Assembly (NCBI RefSeq): GCF_002899455.1
Contig: NZ_PPFB01000001.1
Location: forward strand, 682,001-746,000
DNA length: 64,000 bases
Reading direction: 5' to 3'
Source: Streptomyces sp. DH-12
GTDB taxonomy: Bacteria > Actinomycetota > Actinomycetes > Streptomycetales > Streptomycetaceae
Program-made: the position numbers and the translations under genes
Part shown: one piece after another, positions 61,101 through 64,000 of the stretch
Layout of the letters: every line of letters begins with the position of its first letter
Numbering within the stretch: the stretch's first letter is position 1
Notes under the pieces: generated by a model
The model's input: only the letters and a program-made list of their open reading frames with translations
What the model was told of the DNA's origin: nothing
The model's database searches: none

Positions 61101-64000
61101 CTGCGGGGCAGGGCCAGGGCCACGATCCGCTCGGGTCCCACGCCCCGGGCGATGAGGCGGTGCGCCAACCGGTTGGCGGCGCGTTCGACGTGCGCGTACG
61201 TCAGCTCCCGGCCGTCGGCGTCGGCCAGGGCGAGGGCGTCGGGGGTGTGCGCGGCCTGGCGTTCGAACAGCTCGGGCAGGGTGGCCGGCGGGACCGGGCG
61301 GGCGGTGGCGCGGCCCTGGTCGAGCACGGCCTTGAGCGTCTCGTCCGTGGCGAGGGGCAGGGCGCCCACGGGCCGGTCGGGGTCGTCGGCGACGGCGGTC
61401 AGCAGGGTGCCGAGCTGGTCGGCCATGCGTTCGGCGGTAGCCGTGTCGAACAGGTCGGTGTTGTAGGTGAGGACGCCGTGCAGTTCACCGGTGCCGGTCT
61501 CGGCGAACTCCAGGGTGAGGTCGAACGCGGCGTGCCGCAGCTCGCTGTCGACGTCGGTGACCTCCAAGCCGGGCAGGTCGAGGGCGGCGGCCGGGGCGTT
61601 CTGGAGGACGACCATGACCTGGAACAGCGGGGTGCGGCTGGTGTCGCGGACCGGCTGGACCTCGTCCACGACCTGCTCGAACGGCGCCTCCTGGTGGGCG
61701 AAGGCGTCCAGGACGGTGCCGCGGACCTCGTCGAGGAACTCGGGGAACGGCCGGTCGGGCGTGACGCGGGAGCGCAGCACGAGCGTGTTGACGAAGAACC
61801 CGACGAGGTGCTGGACCTCGGCGCGGTCCCGGCCGGAGGTGACCGTGCCGACGGTGATGTCCTCACCGCCGGTCAGCCGGGCCAGGTAGGCCTGGGCGGC
61901 GGCGACCAGCGTGGTGAACAGGGTGGCCTGCCGGTCGCGGCCCACCCGGGCGAGGCGGCGGGTCGTCTCGCGCGGCAGGGAGAGCCGTACGGAGGCGCCG
62001 TGGTGGGTGCGCACCGCCGGACGGGGCCGGTCGGTGGGCAGGTCCAGCGTCTCCAGCCCTGTCAGGTGCTCCTTCCAGTACCCGAGGTGGTCGTCCGCGC
62101 CACGCCCGCGCTGCCAGTGCGCGTAGTCGGCGTACTGCACCGGCAGTGGTGGCAACGCGTCCGTTCCCACGCCGAGTTCGGCGCGGTAGAAGTGGGCGAG
62201 GTCGCCGGTGAGCACGCCGGTGGACCAGCCGTCGGTGACGATGTGGTGCAGGGTCAGCGTCAGGACGTGCTCGTCGTCCGCGAGCCTGATCAGGCCCGTG
62301 TGCAGGAGCGGGCCGCGCCGCAGGTCGAACGTGCGGGCGCGTTCGGCGTCCAGCAGGTCCGCGAGCCGGGCGTCGCGTTCGCCTCCGGTGAGCTGCGACA
62401 CGTCGTGCAGGGTCAGCGGCACGTCCCCGGCCGGGTGGACGATCTGCACGCCGTGGCCGTCGACCGCGTCGAAGGTGGTGCGCAGCGCCTCGTGCCGCTC
62501 GACCAGGGCGCGCAGGGCCGCGGTGAGGGCGGGCACCTCGAGCCGGCCGCGCAGCCGCAGGGCCAGCGCGGTGACGTACTCGCCGCTGCCCGGCGCGAAC
62601 TCCTCCAGGAACCAGAGGCGTTGCTGGGCGTACGACATCGGGGCGGGCGTGTCCCGGGTGACCGGGACGATCGCGGCAGGGGCGGTGCCGACGGGGTGTT
62701 CCTCGGTGAGCAGGGCGGCGAGGGCCTCGGGGGTCGGGTGGGTGAACACCGCACGGGGGGACAGTTCGGTGCCGAACGCCTCGGAGAGGCGGACGGCGAG
62801 GCGGATGCTGAGGATGGAGTCGCCGCCGAGCTGGAAGAAGTCGTCCCGCACGCCGGGGCGCGGCACGGACAGGACGTCGGCGAAGACCTCCACCGTGCGG
62901 CGCTCGGCGTCGGTGCGCGGCTCGGCCGACGTGTCCTGTGCCCCGCTCGCGGGTTCCGGAGCGGGCAGGGCCGCCCTGTCCACCTTGCCGTTGCGGCTGA
63001 GCGGCAGGGCGGGCAGGACGACGAACGCCGACGGCACGAGGTAGTCCGGCAGGGAGCGCCGAGCGAACTCCCGCAGGGGGGTGACATCTTCGGGGCCGAC
63101 CACGTAGGCGACCAGGCGGCGGCTGCCGGGCCGGTCCTCGCGGGCGAGCACGGTCACGTCGGTGACGCCGGGGTGTCCCGCGAGGACGGCCTCGACCTCA
63201 CCCGGCTCGACGCGGAAGCCGCGGATCTTCACCTGGTCGTCGGCGCGGCCGAGGAACTCGACGGTGCCGTCGGGGCGGCGGCGGACCAGGTCGCCGGTGC
63301 GGTACATGCGGCTGCCGGACGGGCCGGCCGGGTCGGCCAGGAAGCGGGCCGCGGTGTCACCGGGGCGGCCCAGGTAGCCGCGGGCCACGCCCTCGCCGGC
63401 GAGGTACAGCTCGCCCGGGCAGCCGGGCGGCACGGGCCGCAACCGGCCGTCGAGGACGTGCACGCGCATGTCGTCGAGCGGGTGGCCGATGGGCACGGTG
63501 TCCGGGACGGTGGCCGCGTCGGTGAGGGCGAACGACGTGGCGAACGTCGTCGTCTCGGTGGGGCCGTAGCCGTCCACGACGGTCAGGCCCGGACAGGCGG
63601 CCAGGACGCGGCGTACGGCAGTGGCCGGCACGACGTCGCCGCCGGTCCACACCTGGCGCAGTCCGACGAAGCAGTCCGGCGCGTCCTGCGCCAGCAGCCG
63701 GAACAGGCCCGCGGTCAGCCACAACGCGCTCAGACCCGTGTCGCGCACCAACTGCCGCAACAGCGCGGCGTCCAGCGGCCGTGAGGGGGCCACGACGACG
63801 CAGCCGCCGGTGAGCAGCGGCGCCCACACCTCGAAGGTGGCGGCGTCGAAGGCCACCGGGGAGTGCAGCAGCACCCGGTCGCACACACCGCCGGTGAAGC
63901 GGCTGTCGGTGGCGAGGGCGGCCACGTCGCGGTGGCGTACGGCGACGGCCTTCGGTTCGCCGGTCGACCCGGAGGTGAACATCACGTAGGCGAGCCGGTC
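58181..64000 (-). CDS. NRPS, 3' part: A-PCP-C-A-PCP-E
   Basis: 1939 codons visible; the frame is open at the right edge, so the N-terminus is missing. Visible order: A1 from core A3 (VMFTSGSTG), PCP1 ([10 protein letters not shown], near 62820), LCL-type C (HHIVTDG, near 62240), A2 ([11 protein letters not shown]), PCP2 ([10 protein letters not shown], near 59695), terminal epimerase E ([10 protein letters not shown], near 59115; VFNYLGQW). Specificity positions read by alignment to PheA: A1 DAFWWGGTFK, resembling remembered valine codes; A2 DALLIGSVVK, unassigned. No thioesterase is present. MbtH follows. Confidence 0.92.
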   Translation of the reverse strand, partial: DRLAYVMFTSGSTGEPKAVAVRHRDVAALATDSRFTGGVCDRVLLHSPVAFDAATFEVWAPLLTGGCVVVAPSRPLDAALLRQLVRDTGLSALWLTAGLFRLLAQDAPDCFVGLRQVWTGGDVVPATAVRRVLAACPGLTVVDGYGPTETTTFATSFALTDAATVPDTVPIGHPLDDMRVHVLDGRLRPVPPGCPGELYLAGEGVARGYLGRPGDTAARFLADPAGPSGSRMYRTGDLVRRRPDGTVEFLGRADDQVKIRGFRVEPGEVEAVLAGHPGVTDVTVLAREDRPGSRRLVAYVVGPEDVTPLREFARRSLPDYLVPSAFVVLPALPLSRNGKVDRAALPAPEPASGAQDTSAEPRTDAERRTVEVFADVLSVPRPGVRDDFFQLGGDSILSIRLAVRLSEAFGTELSPRAVFTHPTPEALAALLTEEHPVGTAPAAIVPVTRDTPAPMSYAQQRLWFLEEFAPGSGEYVTALALRLRGRLEVPALTAALRALVERHEALRTTFDAVDGHGVQIVHPAGDVPLTLHDVSQLTGGERDARLADLLDAERARTFDLRRGPLLHTGLIRLADDEHVLTLTLHHIVTDGWSTGVLTGDLAHFYRAELGVGTDALPPLPVQYADYAHWQRGRGADDHLGYWKEHLTGLETLDLPTDRPRPAVRTHHGASVRLSLPRETTRRLARVGRDRQATLFTTLVAAAQAYLARLTGGEDITVGTVTSGRDRAEVQHLVGFFVNTLVLRSRVTPDRPFPEFLDEVRGTVLDAFAHQEAPFEQVVDEVQPVRDTSRTPLFQVMVVLQNAPAAALDLPGLEVTDVDSELRHAAFDLTLEFAETGTGELHGVLTYNTDLFDTATAERMADQLGTLLTAVADDPDRPVGALPLATDETLKAVLDQGRATARPVPPATLPELFERQAAHTPDALALADADGRELTYAHVERAANRLAHRLIARGVGPERIVALALPRSAETVVAQLAVTKAGGAFLPVDPDYPQQRREFMLRDAGARLVLDDPAAVWDADGPDTAPTDVDRTSPLTVDHPAYVIYTSGSTGTPKGVTVTHRGLAAFAASAADRYDAGPGDRVLQFASPSFDASVLELCVSLLSGATLLTGEEGPLVGERLAEVLAGRRVSHTLIPPAALATVDPGTADALPHLRTLIVGAEACPAHLVERWAPGRRMINSYGPTEATVVATWTGPLTPAAGAPPIGRPAGATRVHVLDAALRLVPPGVTGDLYVSGPGLARGYLHRPGLTASRFVADPFGAPGERMYRTGDRARWDASGDLRFAGRADAQLKLRGFRIEPGEIESALRGSPLVRDAVVTVRAGGSDPDGRSDARLVAHVVPAEGTSEDLPVSELRDHLAGLLPAHMIPSAFVPLARLPLTPNGKTDRNALPEPGLAHTATGPHTPPRTDTERRIARIWGDVLGVADVGAHDNFFHLGGDSVLSMQVVSRLRRDGLHVTTRDLFTHQTVAELAGVVTTAPRHTGEEAVSGDVPLTPIQEWFLTGQRASHAHFNQSLLVELAPGVDAAALETALNALLDHHDALRMRFTAGQDGWRQYNPPADDTDRDGLLTRHDLGGLTATDADTAMEKAADDLHTGFDLARGPLLRAALFTGAADRPDFLLLVGHHLVVDAVSWRILRDDLEAAYRQAVQGGPVALGERTTSFRDWARGLAAHVASGAFDHELPYWEHAVDTEPLPSETPDGPDTGAVDTLTVELDEADTEALLRAAPTAYRTRVNDVLLAALALALARWTGREDVRLDLEGHGREDVLDDVDLTRTVGWFTTVHPVALQVPEPADLGPDRDWRTLVKSVRRQLRAVPGNGLGFGALRTFGPPEVRERLGRAAHGQVVFNYLGQWDARPENPGHGLIRAEHGSFGRHHDPRDSGSHPLEIIGAVQRGRLSFIWHHRPALHATATVRAVAEDFARALRHIAHHAHHARHRR

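Noticed and set aside
60824..63784. A 986-codon plus-strand frame across the NRPS
   Set aside because: It is antisense to conserved NRPS motifs and has no ribosome site or recognisable domain.

Overview
The window is high-GC actinobacterial DNA. Dense genes with G/C in the third codon position, frequent GTG starts, GGAGG-type ribosome sites, many Streptomyces-type families (DUF397, DUF5133, DUF5709, roadblock/LC7, SpoIIE-type phosphatases), a mycothiol-dependent formaldehyde dehydrogenase and one TTA leucine codon all point to Streptomyces or a close relative. No rRNA, tRNA, phage, insertion sequence or CRISPR array was seen. Names rest on reading the translations and on remembered family signatures; no database search was possible.

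Layout. 0-5 kb: a DUF397 protein, an RsbW-like ATPase with a TTA codon behind a promoter overlapped by a 20-bp palindrome, a HEAT-like protein and a membrane-anchored SpoIIE-type phosphatase. 5-9 kb: an FprA-type ferredoxin reductase behind an iron-box-like site, and a GH65 enzyme. 9-13.3 kb: a minus-strand run of three roadblock proteins, a DUF4388 protein and a DosS-like two-GAF histidine kinase that keeps the DosS haem residues. 13.7-19.6 kb: two hypotheticals (one with four exact 33-residue repeats and a membrane domain), a DUF1232 protein, and a two-gene graspetide-type RiPP locus (63-aa precursor plus ATP-grasp ligase). 19.7-27.8 kb: GlxA-type regulator, ABC exporter, aldo/keto reductase, Gfo/Idh/MocA oxidoreductase, and a Tat-secreted GH64 beta-1,3-glucanase behind a LacI-type operator. 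27.9-33.5 kb: a HAD phosphatase/mutase - GH65 - membrane glycosyltransferase-like run and a divergent P-loop kinase. 33.5-41.7 kb: DUF3662, RpiR regulator, ANTAR-GAF-PAS-SpoIIE phosphatase, a second ATP-grasp protein, a 55-aa membrane protein, an OB-fold/Zn-ribbon protein and a PPOX protein. 41.7-51 kb: methyltransferase/MalY pair, DUF3800, secreted S1 protease, L,D-transpeptidase behind a sigma-E-like promoter, two SDRs, and the mycothiol dehydrogenase/MBL pair. 51-57 kb: ABC exporter, a decayed LysR/DUF4240 locus, TetR and a secreted beta-propeller protein. 57-64 kb: GNAT, MbtH and the 3' part of an NRPS that runs off the right edge.

Themes. Several genes belong to signalling networks of the anti-sigma or small-GTPase type: an RsbW-like ATPase, two SpoIIE phosphatases, three roadblock proteins and a GAF kinase. 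Two specialised-metabolite loci are present: the compact graspetide pair at 17.5-18.7 kb, which lacks the usual methyltransferase, and the NRPS at the right edge, whose visible modules are A-PCP-C-A-PCP-E without a thioesterase. Many intergenic palindromes and long terminator hairpins are listed with exact positions.
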